Shown one piece after another: positions 1-7,793 of a DNA stretch of 36,487 bases (within the stretch, counting starts at the first letter, position 1; the number at the start of each line of letters is the position of its first letter). Location of the stretch: contig JAFQFH010000030.1 of assembly GCA_017398685.1 (NCBI GenBank), forward strand, positions 1-36,487, given 5' to 3'. The stretch is from Oscillospiraceae bacterium (lineage in GTDB: Bacteria; Bacillota; Clostridia; Oscillospirales; Oscillospiraceae). The position numbers and the translations under genes were made by a program. The notes below the pieces were generated by a model. That model had not been told where the DNA came from and made no database searches. It was given only the letters and a program-made list of their open reading frames with translations.

Positions 1-491
1 CCAACCGTGGCGGCTGCCATGTCCGCGGCTACACCATCGCTCCCGAAGTTGTCGGCCTGCCCGTACAGCTTGACCGTACCATCACCGATGAAAAGGCATT
101 CTGGTCCAAGACCTTCCAGGATCTGACCGCTGTCATCGACTCCATGGGTATGTGCCTGTTCACCTCCTTCGCTCTGGGCGCTCCCGAGTACACCAAGATC
201 CTCAACGCCGCCTGCGGCACTGAGTACACTCCCGAGCAGGTTCTCGAGCTGGGCGAGCGTATCTACAACATTGAGCGTATGTTCAACAAGGCTGCCGGCA
301 TGAAGCCTGAGGATGACCGTCTGCCCAAGCGTCTGCTCACCGAGCCCATCCCCGATGGTCCTTCCAAGGGTCTGGTCTCCAAGCTGGACATCACTCTGCC
401 CGAGTACTATCAGGTCCGTGGCTGGGAGAAGGCATTCCCCACCGATGAGACTCTTAAGAGACTGGGTCTTGACGAGTGCGTAGGTAAGTAA
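1..491 (+). CDS. Aldehyde ferredoxin oxidoreductase, C-terminal part (partial at left edge)
   Basis: This is the 3' end of an AOR-family gene that begins before the window; the reading frame is open from base 3. AORs are tungsten- (sometimes molybdenum-) pterin iron-sulfur enzymes that oxidise aldehydes to acids with ferredoxin in the cytoplasm. The visible 162 residues start in the conserved ANRGGCH region. They contain the DSMGMC stretch whose Cys (codon 153-155) corresponds to the fourth [4Fe-4S] ligand, and end in the family's LPKRL...YY..RGW...G.PT..TL.RLGL tail. The second AOR at 9348-11255 shares the same blocks. Codon use is strongly biased (CGT, AAG, CTC, GCC), which suggests high expression. 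A strong terminator follows the stop codon, so this gene is separated from the MoaD-like gene downstream. The subfamily and the aldehyde substrate cannot be told from this piece. Confidence 0.93.
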   Translation, partial: NRGGCHVRGYTIAPEVVGLPVQLDRTITDEKAFWSKTFQDLTAVIDSMGMCLFTSFALGAPEYTKILNAACGTEYTPEQVLELGERIYNIERMFNKAAGMKPEDDRLPKRLLTEPIPDGPSKGLVSKLDITLPEYYQVRGWEKAFPTDETLKRLGLDECVGK

Positions 492-507
492 GTATTATAT
501 AGCTTAA

Positions 508-542
508 GGTGAGGGGTTCATCCGAACCCCTCACCATTTTTT
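508..542 (+). terminator. Rho-independent terminator after the first AOR gene
   Basis: A perfect 12-bp stem (508-519 with 524-535, GC-rich) closes a 4-base ATCC loop and is followed by A and six T. It lies 17 bases after the AOR stop and 17 bases before the MoaD-like start, with no evident new promoter between, so the downstream pair is probably expressed by partial read-through. Confidence 0.9.
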
Positions 543-558
543 AAAGGCAGGTAACTGT

Positions 559-780
559 ATGATTGAAGTGAGACTTTTTGCCGGGCTGAGAGAGGGCAGA
601 GGCAAGGTTTTTGAGCTTGAAGCCAATTCCGTGTCCAATGTTCTTGACGTTATGAAGCATTTTTCCATTCGCCGTGAAGAGGTGAATATACTGCTGGTCA
701 ACGGCTTTCACCAGAAGCCGGAGTATGAGCTCAAGGACGGGGATGTAGTCTCCCTCTTCCCTGCCGTGGGAGGCGGCTGA
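559..780 (+). CDS. MoaD/ThiS-like small sulfur-carrier protein
   Basis: This is a 73-residue beta-grasp protein of the MoaD/ThiS family ending in the carboxy-terminal glycines (VGGG) that are adenylated and thiocarboxylated in sulfur carriers. Other family signs are the start IEVRLFAGLRE, the central ILLVNG strand and the late DGDVVSLFPAVGG block. It sits between an AOR gene and a ThiF/MoeB-like activating enzyme whose ATG begins one base after this gene's TGA, so the pair is almost certainly co-translated. The context points to sulfur delivery for the dithiolene of the pterin cofactor used by AOR. A role in thiamine or another sulfur pathway cannot be excluded. AGGCAG upstream is a modest ribosome-binding site. 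Confidence 0.85.
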   Translation: MIEVRLFAGLREGRGKVFELEANSVSNVLDVMKHFSIRREEVNILLVNGFHQKPEYELKDGDVVSLFPAVGGG

Positions 781-781
781 T

Positions 782-1453
782 ATGCAGGCGCGCTATGAGA
801 GGAATGTTCCTGCGCTTTCGGAGGCGGAGTGCGCTCTTCTTGGCTCGAAGCGTGTGGCGGTCATCGGCTGCGGCGGCCTTGGCGGGCATATAATCGAGCT
901 TTTGGCCCGCGTGGGTGTGGGGTACATAAAGGCAGTAGACGGGGATAGCTTTGATGAAAGCAATCTCAACCGCCAGCTTCTGAGCGAAACGGCGCTTATC
1001 GGCAAGAGCAAAGCTCAGGCCGCAAAAGAACGGGTGCAGCGGATAAACCCGGATGTGGAAGTCACAGCTGTTGAAGCTTTTCTCACGGAGGAAAATGCCC
1101 TTGATATAGTCTCCGGCTGTGACGTGGTAATGGACGCGCTGGACAATGTGAGCGCCCGCCGGGTGCTCTCCCGGGCCTGTGAAATGGCCGGGATACCCTA
1201 TGTTTACGGAGCTATAAGCGGCTGGGTGGCCCAGTGCGCGGTTTCAATGCCGGGAGACGGACTTATCGAAAAGCTTTTCGGGGCAGAGCCTGAGATCACT
1301 GACAAAAGCGTTCTGAGCTTCACTCCCGCTCTCTGTGCCGCAGCCCAGTGCGCCCTTTGCGTGAAGCTTCTTTGCGGGCGGGACGTGCAGAGCGGACAGA
1401 TATACTATTTTGACCTTCTGAATATGGAGTTTGAGAACATTTCAATAATATAA
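782..1453 (+). CDS. ThiF/MoeB/HesA-family E1-like adenylyltransferase
   Basis: This 223-residue protein is an E1-like enzyme expected to adenylate the C-terminal glycine of the adjacent MoaD-like protein. Visible motifs are the nucleotide-binding GCGGLGG loop (residues 29-35), the acidic VDGDSFDESNLNRQ block (52-65), the GKSKA lysine (75-79) and MDALDN (117-122). It is at the short end for MoeB/ThiF. The two CxxC pairs that bind structural zinc in MoeB are not apparent: the position where the first pair is expected reads LIEKLF, and the cysteine-rich stretch near 194-208 does not align as a zinc knuckle. It is the last gene before a strong terminator. The assignment to pterin cofactor synthesis is by context. 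Confidence 0.87.
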   Translation: MQARYERNVPALSEAECALLGSKRVAVIGCGGLGGHIIELLARVGVGYIKAVDGDSFDESNLNRQLLSETALIGKSKAQAAKERVQRINPDVEVTAVEAFLTEENALDIVSGCDVVMDALDNVSARRVLSRACEMAGIPYVYGAISGWVAQCAVSMPGDGLIEKLFGAEPEITDKSVLSFTPALCAAAQCALCVKLLCGRDVQSGQIYYFDLLNMEFENISII

Positions 1454-1497
1454 CTGAACCACCATGGATTATTTCCACAGCGGTTCTTCAGTGTGTC

Positions 1498-1545
1498 AAG
1501 AATCCTGCATTTTCTTGTTTTGAAAATGCAGGATTCTTATTTTAA
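1498..1545 (+). terminator. Rho-independent terminator of the moaD-thiF-like unit
   Basis: A perfect 17-bp inverted repeat (1498-1514 with 1522-1538) with a 7-base loop is followed on the plus strand by a T-rich tail (ATTTTAATTT). On the minus strand no T-run follows, so it serves mainly the plus-strand genes. It lies about 45 bases after the ThiF-like stop and separates them from the converging TRAP operon. Confidence 0.9.
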
Positions 1546-1595
1546 TTTATATAATCCGCATTGCTGGATTTTCCAGCTTCACAGCAGCATATATG

Positions 1596-2627
1596 CTAAT
1601 CAAAGCTGACCATTACCTTAAGAACAGGCTCAGGTCTTTCATCTGCCATGATCATTGCTTCTTTAAACTGCTCAATAGGATAACGCTGTGAGACAAAATG
1701 GCTCAGGTCCAGTTTACCGTCCGCAATTGCCTTGCAAAGGATTTCAAAGTCCTCGTAAACATACATCTGATATGCCTTGAAGTCGAGCTGATGCTGCTGG
1801 TGAACCTCATAGGGAAAAGGCAGACCATCCACCATCATCGCGTGCTGTATAATTTTTCCATCTCTTCTTGTTATCTCTGCGGCCTGTTGGAGAGTCGGCC
1901 CATCTCCGAAGGCCAGAAATGTCATGTCGACCCCAAGTCCGTCAGTAAGTTCCATCACACGCTCATACAGGTTTTCCGTTCTGTTGTTAATTGTATATTC
2001 AGCGCCCATTTCTTTAGCTTTCTGGAGGTTGAAATCAACAATATCCGTAATGATGATTTTTTTGGCATGGTATAGTTGGGCACAAAGAAGGTCTCCTATT
2101 CCGATTGGTCCGGCACCTATAATGCACATCGTTGTGTTTTCATCTACCCCGGCATGACGTACGGCATACATACCGTTGGCGACAGGTTCGATGAGAGCAC
2201 CTTCCTCGTAAGACAGCCTGTCATCCAGAGGAACAACAGTCCTCTCAGGCGTGACAATGTATTCGCCAAGTGACCCGCTCCATCCTCCCGAGCCGAGAAC
2301 TTTCCTTGATGTGCAGAGATTATACATTCCGTGCCTGCAGTACCAGCATTCTCCGCATCCGTACTGTGGTTCACCGGTTACCCGGTCCCCTACCTTGAAT
2401 TTTTTTACGGCAGAACCGATTTCAACGATCTCGCCTGCATATTCATGCCCTGAAACAAGCGGAGGAATCCGGAAAGGATGAACTCCGTGATAGGCATGCA
2501 CTTCACTCCCGCAGATCCCGCATTTATGGATCCGTATCTTGACATCATCCGGTTTTACTATCTGCGGTTCCGGCATATCATCGCGGAAACAGGCACTTTT
2601 AACGGCGTCGATATAGCCAGCTCTCAT
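1596..2627 (-). CDS. Zinc-dependent medium-chain alcohol/polyol dehydrogenase
   Basis: This 343-residue MDR-family dehydrogenase resembles the sorbitol, threonine and galactitol-phosphate dehydrogenases. The catalytic zinc site is seen in CGICGSE (36-42) and GHEYAGE (60-66). The structural zinc lobe has four cysteines at 91, 94, 97 and 105. A Rossmann glycine motif IIGAGPIG is in the middle. It probably oxidises a sugar alcohol or sugar acid with NAD(P). AAGGAG lies 6 bases before the ATG. It is the last gene of the TRAP-transporter operon, about 80 bases after the isomerase gene, with a hairpin between them. The substrate is unknown, and no clear T-tailed terminator follows it on this strand. 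Confidence 0.9.
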   Translation of the reverse strand: MRAGYIDAVKSACFRDDMPEPQIVKPDDVKIRIHKCGICGSEVHAYHGVHPFRIPPLVSGHEYAGEIVEIGSAVKKFKVGDRVTGEPQYGCGECWYCRHGMYNLCTSRKVLGSGGWSGSLGEYIVTPERTVVPLDDRLSYEEGALIEPVANGMYAVRHAGVDENTTMCIIGAGPIGIGDLLCAQLYHAKKIIITDIVDFNLQKAKEMGAEYTINNRTENLYERVMELTDGLGVDMTFLAFGDGPTLQQAAEITRRDGKIIQHAMMVDGLPFPYEVHQQHQLDFKAYQMYVYEDFEILCKAIADGKLDLSHFVSQRYPIEQFKEAMIMADERPEPVLKVMVSFD

Positions 2628-2656
2628 ATTATTCTCCTTCTTTTGTTTATTACAGT

Positions 2657-2690
2657 TTCAGGCATCACCTGCAACCAGATGATGCCTGAA
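2657..2690 (-). other. Intercistronic hairpin between isomerase and dehydrogenase genes
   Basis: An 11-bp perfect inverted repeat (2657-2667 with 2680-2690) around a 12-base loop fills the gap between two co-oriented genes. No T-run follows on either strand, so an mRNA-processing or stabilising hairpin is more likely than a terminator. Confidence 0.55.
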
Positions 2691-2707
2691 TTCTGGATGT
2701 TAAATCT

Positions 2708-3490
2708 TTAAATAGCTCTGATAAGTGTCAGTGCAGATTTCAAATCTTCAATCTTCTCACATTTCGTTTCAAAACTGATTGCTTTCTGATATCCATGATC
2801 CAGCATGGTCCGGATAAATGTCCGGCACTCTGTGGAGTACGAATGAGCAGGCAGAACCCTTCCGATTTCGCTGACGTGAAAATGGCCGATATAATCCAGA
2901 TACTTCTCTGATATCTCTTCCGGTTTTTCCTTCATTGTCATCATGTGCATGGTATCTGCCACAATGCCGAAGTGAGGATCTCCTACTTTCTCAAGAAACA
3001 ACGCCGTCTGCCTTACGGTATTCAGGAAATTCGTTTCCTCTGTTCTCAGTGGCTCTATATTCAGCGTCATCCCGTATTTAACAAGGCAGGGAAGATAGTT
3101 TTTCACAAGAATATCGGCAAATCTGGATTCTGCTTCGGGCAGCGGCATATTTTCAGGAATGTTTCTGGACATGCCGCTTCCGTAGCCGATGCTCTCAACG
3201 CCTAACCGACTAAACCTTTCAAACAGCATTTCCACATAGACTCTGTAATCAGCCTTATCATATGTCAGAAAGTTGATCCTGCCGGGAAGTAACGCGCAAA
3301 TGCGTTTGCACTTTAATCCGATATCTTCAAGAAATCTGCACAGATATGCAAATCTTTCCTCTTCAAGCCCTCCTATGAGCGTACCGGGAAGTTCAACATA
3401 GTCAAACCCAGCTTCCTTTACTGCCCGTAGAAAGTCATAGTCGGGGATATCCTGTGAGCAAGCGAACGGTGTTGCAAATCCATACTCCAT
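2708..3490 (-). CDS. Sugar phosphate isomerase/epimerase-like TIM-barrel protein
   Basis: This is a xylose-isomerase-like (AP-endonuclease family 2) TIM-barrel protein of 260 residues, the family that includes hydroxypyruvate isomerase, tagatose epimerase and IolE/IolI enzymes. The expected metal-site residues are visible: Glu in LNIEPL, Asp and His in VADTMHMM, His in GHFHVSE and Glu in SFETK. I chose the ATG at 3490 because the family's N-terminus begins at MEYGFATPF and it lies 6 bases after the stop of the preceding aldolase gene. A longer frame starting at 3541 would overlap that gene by 46 bases. Its place in the TRAP operon suggests it isomerises the imported sugar acid or its oxidised product. 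The exact substrate cannot be read from sequence. Confidence 0.85.
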   Translation of the reverse strand: MEYGFATPFACSQDIPDYDFLRAVKEAGFDYVELPGTLIGGLEEERFAYLCRFLEDIGLKCKRICALLPGRINFLTYDKADYRVYVEMLFERFSRLGVESIGYGSGMSRNIPENMPLPEAESRFADILVKNYLPCLVKYGMTLNIEPLRTEETNFLNTVRQTALFLEKVGDPHFGIVADTMHMMTMKEKPEEISEKYLDYIGHFHVSEIGRVLPAHSYSTECRTFIRTMLDHGYQKAISFETKCEKIEDLKSALTLIRAI

Positions 3491-3495
3491 GAATC

Positions 3496-4539
3496 TCACA
3501 CTTTTCTCTGATCTGCTATGAATTTCAGTGCATTTTTCCATGCACTTTCAAACTGTGTCCGGAACAAAACGACTGGACCGAACTCTTCATATTCAGAAGG
3601 ATCAATATCATTAATGAAGTATCCCTTCTTGAAATCCGGGAGTTTTTCCACACATTCGTCAAGAACATTGTCAGCAACAGGCATAGAGAAACGCTGTACG
3701 ACAACAGGATCCTGCTCAATCAGTTTATCTGCTGTACCGACCCAGTTGATGGTCACGACCGCATCTGCTCCGACCATCTCGGTAAAGTGATGCAAACCTC
3801 TTGCGCCGCCGCCGATAAATCCAACCTGCGGAGCGCGTTCTTTTGATAATTTGTACGTCTTCTTTGCTACTGCCATACCGGCCTGCCAAAGTGAATCCGG
3901 GGAAATATCCACATTATTTTCTTTGGCGTAGTTTTTCAGATATTCATCGTAGATGCCTGTGATGTGAGAGAAATAAACTACCGGAGGCTTTTCCATAGAG
4001 GAGCACACCTCATTGTAGACATCGCACACATCAAGAGCCTGACGTACAGCCATTACTTCCGTGGCGTTAATTGCTATACCCTCTGCAAGAAGGACGCGGA
4101 TTGCTTTAAGTCCCTCTTCTGTTACAGGGATTTTTGCCATTATATTGGGAGAGCCCTTTGCGTTGTATCTGGCACACCGGATAATGGTCTCAGCATCTTC
4201 ATGGAATGGATCTCCCTGTATGCTTACATAGCCCAGTCGGTGACCGGACTGCTCATAGAGAGGCATGAAGTGCGCCGCAATATCGGACACAAGTGCTCTC
4301 TGAAGCTTCACCAGAGCTTCAGTGTCATCCGGTTCCTCTGCCAGAATCGGATTAAGCAGTTCCAGAACATGAGGGAGCTCTTTTTCCCTTTGAATCATTT
4401 TCCATGTATAAGAAGGATTCTGTGTACAGCCAACCGCACCTGCGTCAAGAGCCAGGTCTGCCTCTTCTCTGGTCACGTTATTGATCCAGAACCGGGTGGC
4501 AGTCTGTTCATGGACACGATGAAAATATGCTTTACTCAT
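3496..4539 (-). CDS. Transaldolase-family Schiff-base aldolase
   Basis: This 347-residue protein belongs to the transaldolase / fructose-6-phosphate aldolase TIM-barrel family. The Schiff-base lysine sits in the motif IMAKIPVTEEG, and family blocks include an early DAGAVGCTQNP, GYVSIQGDP and INATEV. These enzymes make or break a C-C bond through a lysine-bound dihydroxyacetone-type intermediate. The ATG at 4539 is preferred to the one at 4557 because AAAAGGAG lies 8 bases before it. It is longer than the roughly 215-residue small transaldolases and carries an extra C-terminal region (from about residue 260) containing IDPSEYEEFGPVVLFR, for which I recognise no family. It is translated between the TRAP binding protein and a sugar isomerase. 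The likely job is cleavage or transfer on a non-standard sugar or sulfosugar-like substrate, by inference from context. Confidence 0.82.
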   Translation of the reverse strand: MSKAYFHRVHEQTATRFWINNVTREEADLALDAGAVGCTQNPSYTWKMIQREKELPHVLELLNPILAEEPDDTEALVKLQRALVSDIAAHFMPLYEQSGHRLGYVSIQGDPFHEDAETIIRCARYNAKGSPNIMAKIPVTEEGLKAIRVLLAEGIAINATEVMAVRQALDVCDVYNEVCSSMEKPPVVYFSHITGIYDEYLKNYAKENNVDISPDSLWQAGMAVAKKTYKLSKERAPQVGFIGGGARGLHHFTEMVGADAVVTINWVGTADKLIEQDPVVVQRFSMPVADNVLDECVEKLPDFKKGYFINDIDPSEYEEFGPVVLFRTQFESAWKNALKFIADQRKV

Positions 4540-4558
4540 ATAACAACTCCTTTTCATA

Positions 4559-4592
4559 GGAGCCGTCTACTCTGAAAAGGGGAGACGGCTCC
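4559..4592 (-). other. Hairpin between dctP and the aldolase gene
   Basis: A 10-bp perfect GC-rich inverted repeat (4559-4568 with 4583-4592) lies just upstream of the aldolase ribosome-binding site. It has no T-run. Hairpins at this place after binding-protein genes often protect the upstream mRNA and give excess binding protein over downstream enzymes. Confidence 0.6.
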
Positions 4593-4629
4593 CAAAGTCG
4601 AATCAAAACCTTAATATCTATTTATCTAT

Positions 4630-5715
4630 TTATGCCGGAACATCGAAATCGTAGGTGCTGACGGTAATCTGAACTGCTTTGTCATTAGCTTTGTAGGAAT
4701 CAAGGAATTCCTTCTGGTGGACAACGATGTCTTTATAACCGTCTTCCTCTTCCATGTACTGCTTCATAAGGTCATAAGTTACATTCAGGAATTCCTGCTG
4801 GGTCTCCTCGGAGAGAGTGAAGAATTCCACTCCGGCCTCTGCAAAGTTCTTCATAGCTTCAGCATCGAGGTTTGCAAAGAAATACGGGCTTTCGAGAGCC
4901 ATGGCCTTTGTGCACTGATAAAGAATCTCCTGAAGGTCCTCGGGGAGGCTGTTCCAGACATCGGGGTTGCAGTACATCATTTCTGCACATGTGGGAGAAT
5001 GGATGCCAGGAATTCCTATGTATTTCATGATATCCTGATATCCCATGGTGTAGTTGATTGCTGCATCACAATACTCAAATGCATCGATCAAGCCCTTTTC
5101 AGCTGCCTGATAAATGTCACCACCTGACAGGTTGACGACAGATGCGCCGATCTCAGTAAGAACGTCAGCCCACATACCCATCGTTCTGAATTTTACGCCC
5201 TTGAAATCATCAACAGTCTCGAGTTTTACGTTGGAGTGGCAGAACAGCTCTGCACCGGATGCTGTACCGACAGTAATAACCTTGACTCCGATCGGCTCCA
5301 CCCATTTCTGGATGATCTCTTCGCCGCCGCCTTCATATACCCAAGCAAGGAACTCGTCGGGATTGAAGCCGCCGGGACTTCCGGAGCCGCCGAACAGATA
5401 TGCCTTTTTACCTACAAGGCCGGACTGGGAGGCGATAGATACTGTGGCAAGATCGACAATGCCGTCTCTGACAGCAGTTGCCATATCGTTGTACTCGCAC
5501 AGAGCGCCTACGGCATACAGGTCAATATGGATTCTGCCGCCAGATGCCTTTTCGACCTGCTCGACAAATTTCTCAGCCATCAGATAGTTCGGAGTTCCTG
5601 CTGCAAGGCATGTCTGCATCGAAAGGTTGTACTCAGGACCTTTTGCAGATGCTGATACTGCTACAAGCGAGAAGAGCATGACCATCACAAGGGCAAATGC
5701 GATAATTTTTTTCAT
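4630..5715 (-). CDS. dctP: TRAP transporter solute-binding protein (DctP family)
   Basis: This 361-residue extracytoplasmic binding protein belongs to a tripartite ATP-independent periplasmic transporter, delivering an organic or sugar acid to the DctQ/DctM permease. Residues 1-24 form a Sec signal peptide (Lys-Lys start, hydrophobic core, ASA cleavage site). DctP hallmarks are AEKFVEQVEKASGGRI near the N-terminus, LETVDDFKGVKFRTMG with the ligand-carboxylate-binding arginine region, and GGDIYQAAEKGLIDAFEY. There is no lipobox Cys, so in a Gram-positive cell it is either released or held by its uncleaved N-terminus. An AAAGGAG site precedes the ATG. It is third in the operon after dctQ and dctM. 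The ligand is not predictable from the sequence; the neighbours suggest a carbohydrate acid. Confidence 0.93.
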   Translation of the reverse strand: MKKIIAFALVMVMLFSLVAVSASAKGPEYNLSMQTCLAAGTPNYLMAEKFVEQVEKASGGRIHIDLYAVGALCEYNDMATAVRDGIVDLATVSIASQSGLVGKKAYLFGGSGSPGGFNPDEFLAWVYEGGGEEIIQKWVEPIGVKVITVGTASGAELFCHSNVKLETVDDFKGVKFRTMGMWADVLTEIGASVVNLSGGDIYQAAEKGLIDAFEYCDAAINYTMGYQDIMKYIGIPGIHSPTCAEMMYCNPDVWNSLPEDLQEILYQCTKAMALESPYFFANLDAEAMKNFAEAGVEFFTLSEETQQEFLNVTYDLMKQYMEEEDGYKDIVVHQKEFLDSYKANDKAVQITVSTYDFDVPA

Positions 5716-5745
5716 TTTTTCGACTCCTTTTTTTAATATTTTCGT

Positions 5746-7083
5746 TTATCCATTCGCTATGCTTGGCAGATATGTCAGTATCCCTGGGAAGACACAACAT
5801 AGAGCCAGACACAGCGCAATTAGGAACAAATATGGTATAATTCCCGATATAATGTCTTTCGTTTCTATCCCGTATTCTGGTTTACAGCAGTCTTTACAGA
5901 AAAAGATTGCATAAGCAAAAGGAGGGGTGATGAAAGACAACTGGAGATTGACAATTATCATCATAGCAAACCAGATCGGATCAAAGCCGAGTTTCGGGAC
6001 AAGAGGAGTGACAAGAGGTACAACAATCATGATGATACCGATCCAGTCAATAAACATGCCGAGAAGGAATACGATTACCATGATAAGGCCGAATGCCGCC
6101 CATCTTCCGCCGGCCATGTTCGTAAGAAGACTTGTAATGACATTACCGCACCCGATTTTAAGAAACAGAGTAGTAAAGCCCTTTGCTCCCCACATGATCA
6201 TCTGAACCATGGCATAGTTTTTCGCGGTTCTGCGAAGGGCATCCCAAAGTCTCTCAAATGTGAAAGATTTGTAGATAAAAGAGAGAATTATTGTGGCAAG
6301 AGCGCCCACCGCAGCAGCTTCGGTCGGTGCAGCAATTCCGAACATGATAGACCCGAGCACCGCTGCGATCAAAATGACGGGGGGGAGAATTGCTGTGACA
6401 AGCATTTTGACTTTTTTACCAAGCGGTATATCAAAATCCTTTTCGGAAGCAACAGGAGCGTATTCAGGGTGTATGATACACATTATGATATTGTATGCAC
6501 AGTAAAGGACACACAGGAGAAGGCCAGGACCGACAGCGCCGACAAACAGCTTGCCTACCGAAAGCCCTGCCGTCGGAGCATAAAGGACAAGGAGAACGGA
6601 CGGGGGTATCAGTATACCAAGAGAACCGCTGGCGCAAATAGCACCGGTTGCAAGTCTTTTATCGTATCCGCGTTCCATCATCATCGGAAGACCGATCATG
6701 GCGAGCATTGTCACAGATGCGGCTATGACACCAACGCAGGCAGCCAAAATCGTTCCGATAATGCAGACGACCACCAGAAGGCTTCCCCTCATTTTACCGA
6801 TCCACACATACAGGGCTTCAAACATATTATTCGTTATGCCGGTAACCTCAATCATATTGCCCATAAATACGAAAAGAGGGACGGCAAGCATAGTGTAGTT
6901 TGTTGCCTGAACATAGACGCCTGCCTGAAACATGGTAAAGCATCTCTCGCCTACTGTTAAAACGCCGATCACTGCTGCAGATCCCATAAGAGCAATTGCA
7001 ATCGGATGGCCAAGCAGAATCAAAAGCAGGGCCGCGATAAAAATTATGGCGGTCAGGGCAGGTGCACCTAATGACATCAACAT
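5746..7083 (-). CDS. dctM: TRAP transporter large permease (DctM family)
   Basis: This 445-residue polytopic membrane protein with about a dozen hydrophobic segments is the ion-coupled translocation subunit of a TRAP transporter. Family marks include GHPIAIALMGSAA near the N-terminus, the MGNMIEVTGITN block, GILIPPSVLLVLY in the first half and FIDWIGIIMIVVPLVTPLV in the second. Its ATG overlaps the dctQ stop by one base (TAATG), so translation is coupled. The length is normal for DctM. It works with the small subunit encoded just upstream and the binding protein just downstream, using a sodium gradient in the characterised members of the family. Confidence 0.94.
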   Translation of the reverse strand: MLMSLGAPALTAIIFIAALLLILLGHPIAIALMGSAAVIGVLTVGERCFTMFQAGVYVQATNYTMLAVPLFVFMGNMIEVTGITNNMFEALYVWIGKMRGSLLVVVCIIGTILAACVGVIAASVTMLAMIGLPMMMERGYDKRLATGAICASGSLGILIPPSVLLVLYAPTAGLSVGKLFVGAVGPGLLLCVLYCAYNIIMCIIHPEYAPVASEKDFDIPLGKKVKMLVTAILPPVILIAAVLGSIMFGIAAPTEAAAVGALATIILSFIYKSFTFERLWDALRRTAKNYAMVQMIMWGAKGFTTLFLKIGCGNVITSLLTNMAGGRWAAFGLIMVIVFLLGMFIDWIGIIMIVVPLVTPLVPKLGFDPIWFAMMIIVNLQLSFITPPFAYAIFFCKDCCKPEYGIETKDIISGIIPYLFLIALCLALCCVFPGILTYLPSIANG

Positions 7084-7613
7084 TATGTACGATTCTCCTT
7101 TCCTTTGTACTGCTGAACAAGTTTAACAATCTTACCAACAACAATGATCACATAGTCTATTAAATATACAACAACGCCGATGCAAATAATCGCCTTGATC
7201 GGCCAAAGAAGCGGATACCATGTCGTGATGACAGAAGTTTCACCTGTATTAAAGGCAGTTACGCAATTTTTGATAAGGGCTTTGGCAAGAAATGAATAAG
7301 CGGGAATAAAAATGAAAACGGAAAAAATCACATCAACCCACAACTTCATTTTTTCGCTGAACTTTACATAGAACAAATCGACACGAACGTTGCCATCATC
7401 AAGCATCAACTGGCCAATACCCATGGCTGCTATCGTTGCACCGATGATATAACTCATTTCATATACCCAGTTGATCGGGCTGTTGAATACATATCGTGCA
7501 ATGACATCAGCACAAATCAAAAAGATCAATACCAGCACCAGACCGGCGGCAATATAACTCATCCATTTGCTTAAGGTCCGGGCACTTTTCTCAATTGTTT
7601 TAAGAAAATTCAT
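7083..7613 (-). CDS. dctQ: TRAP transporter small permease (DctQ family)
   Basis: This 176-residue protein with four predicted membrane spans is the DctQ small subunit that pairs with DctM. It carries the typical ICADVIARYVFNSPINWVYE block at the end of the first span, in which the conserved N..W.E residues are visible. It is the first gene of the operon. It starts about 50 bases after the predicted transcription start, and its stop overlaps the dctM start. GGTGG serves as a modest ribosome-binding site. Divergent to it is a GntR-type regulator that probably controls the whole operon. Confidence 0.9.
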   Translation of the reverse strand: MNFLKTIEKSARTLSKWMSYIAAGLVLVLIFLICADVIARYVFNSPINWVYEMSYIIGATIAAMGIGQLMLDDGNVRVDLFYVKFSEKMKLWVDVIFSVFIFIPAYSFLAKALIKNCVTAFNTGETSVITTWYPLLWPIKAIICIGVVVYLIDYVIIVVGKIVKLVQQYKGKENRT

Positions 7614-7641
7614 TTTACCACCCTCTCTAAAATTTATAAGA

Positions 7642-7650
7642 TTGTATACA
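7642..7650. promoter_or_regulatory. Candidate GntR operator, site 1
   Basis: TTGTATACA is centred on the palindromic hexamer GTATAC (7644-7649) and lies just downstream of the predicted dct transcription start, where a bound repressor would block elongation. The same core recurs at 7785-7790, in front of the regulator gene. FCD-type GntR repressors such as UxuR/ExuR are known to bind related GTATAC-centred palindromes. Confidence 0.5.
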
Positions 7651-7670
7651 TCTTGTATTTTCTTGATTTC

Positions 7671-7699
7671 ATCTTACATCTCTGATATAATAATGTCAA
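7671..7699 (-). promoter_or_regulatory. Promoter of the dctQMP-aldolase-isomerase-dehydrogenase operon
   Basis: On the minus strand, a perfect -35 TTGACA (7694-7699) is followed by a 17-bp spacer and the -10 hexamer TAAGAT (7671-7676). Transcription would start near 7664, about 50 bases before dctQ and just before the GTATAC site. Confidence 0.7.
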
Positions 7700-7784
7700 A
7701 TAATTTATTGGTGATTTTGCTCAAAAAACACATTTTTAGAGAATTCGCGCAAAACATTGTTGTGCGATTTGTGCAATATGCGCC

Positions 7785-7793
7785 GTATACAAG
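7785..7793. promoter_or_regulatory. Candidate GntR operator, site 2 (autoregulatory)
   Basis: GTATACAAG carries the same GTATAC core as 7644-7649. It directly abuts the AAGGAG ribosome-binding site (7791-7796) of the regulator gene, a position suited to autoregulation. Confidence 0.45.

Noticed and set aside
492-558. A molybdenum- or tungsten-cofactor riboswitch before the MoaD-like gene
   Set aside because: The 67-base gap holds only a simple terminator hairpin and cannot fit the multi-stem Moco motif.
1563-1577. Short inverted repeat GCTGGATTTTCCAGC downstream of the dehydrogenase gene
   Set aside because: The stem is short and lacks a T-run on the minus strand; too weak to call a terminator.
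3491-3541. Upstream start for the isomerase-like gene
   Set aside because: It would overlap the aldolase gene by 46 bases and add residues with no family match; the start at 3490 fits the family N-terminus.
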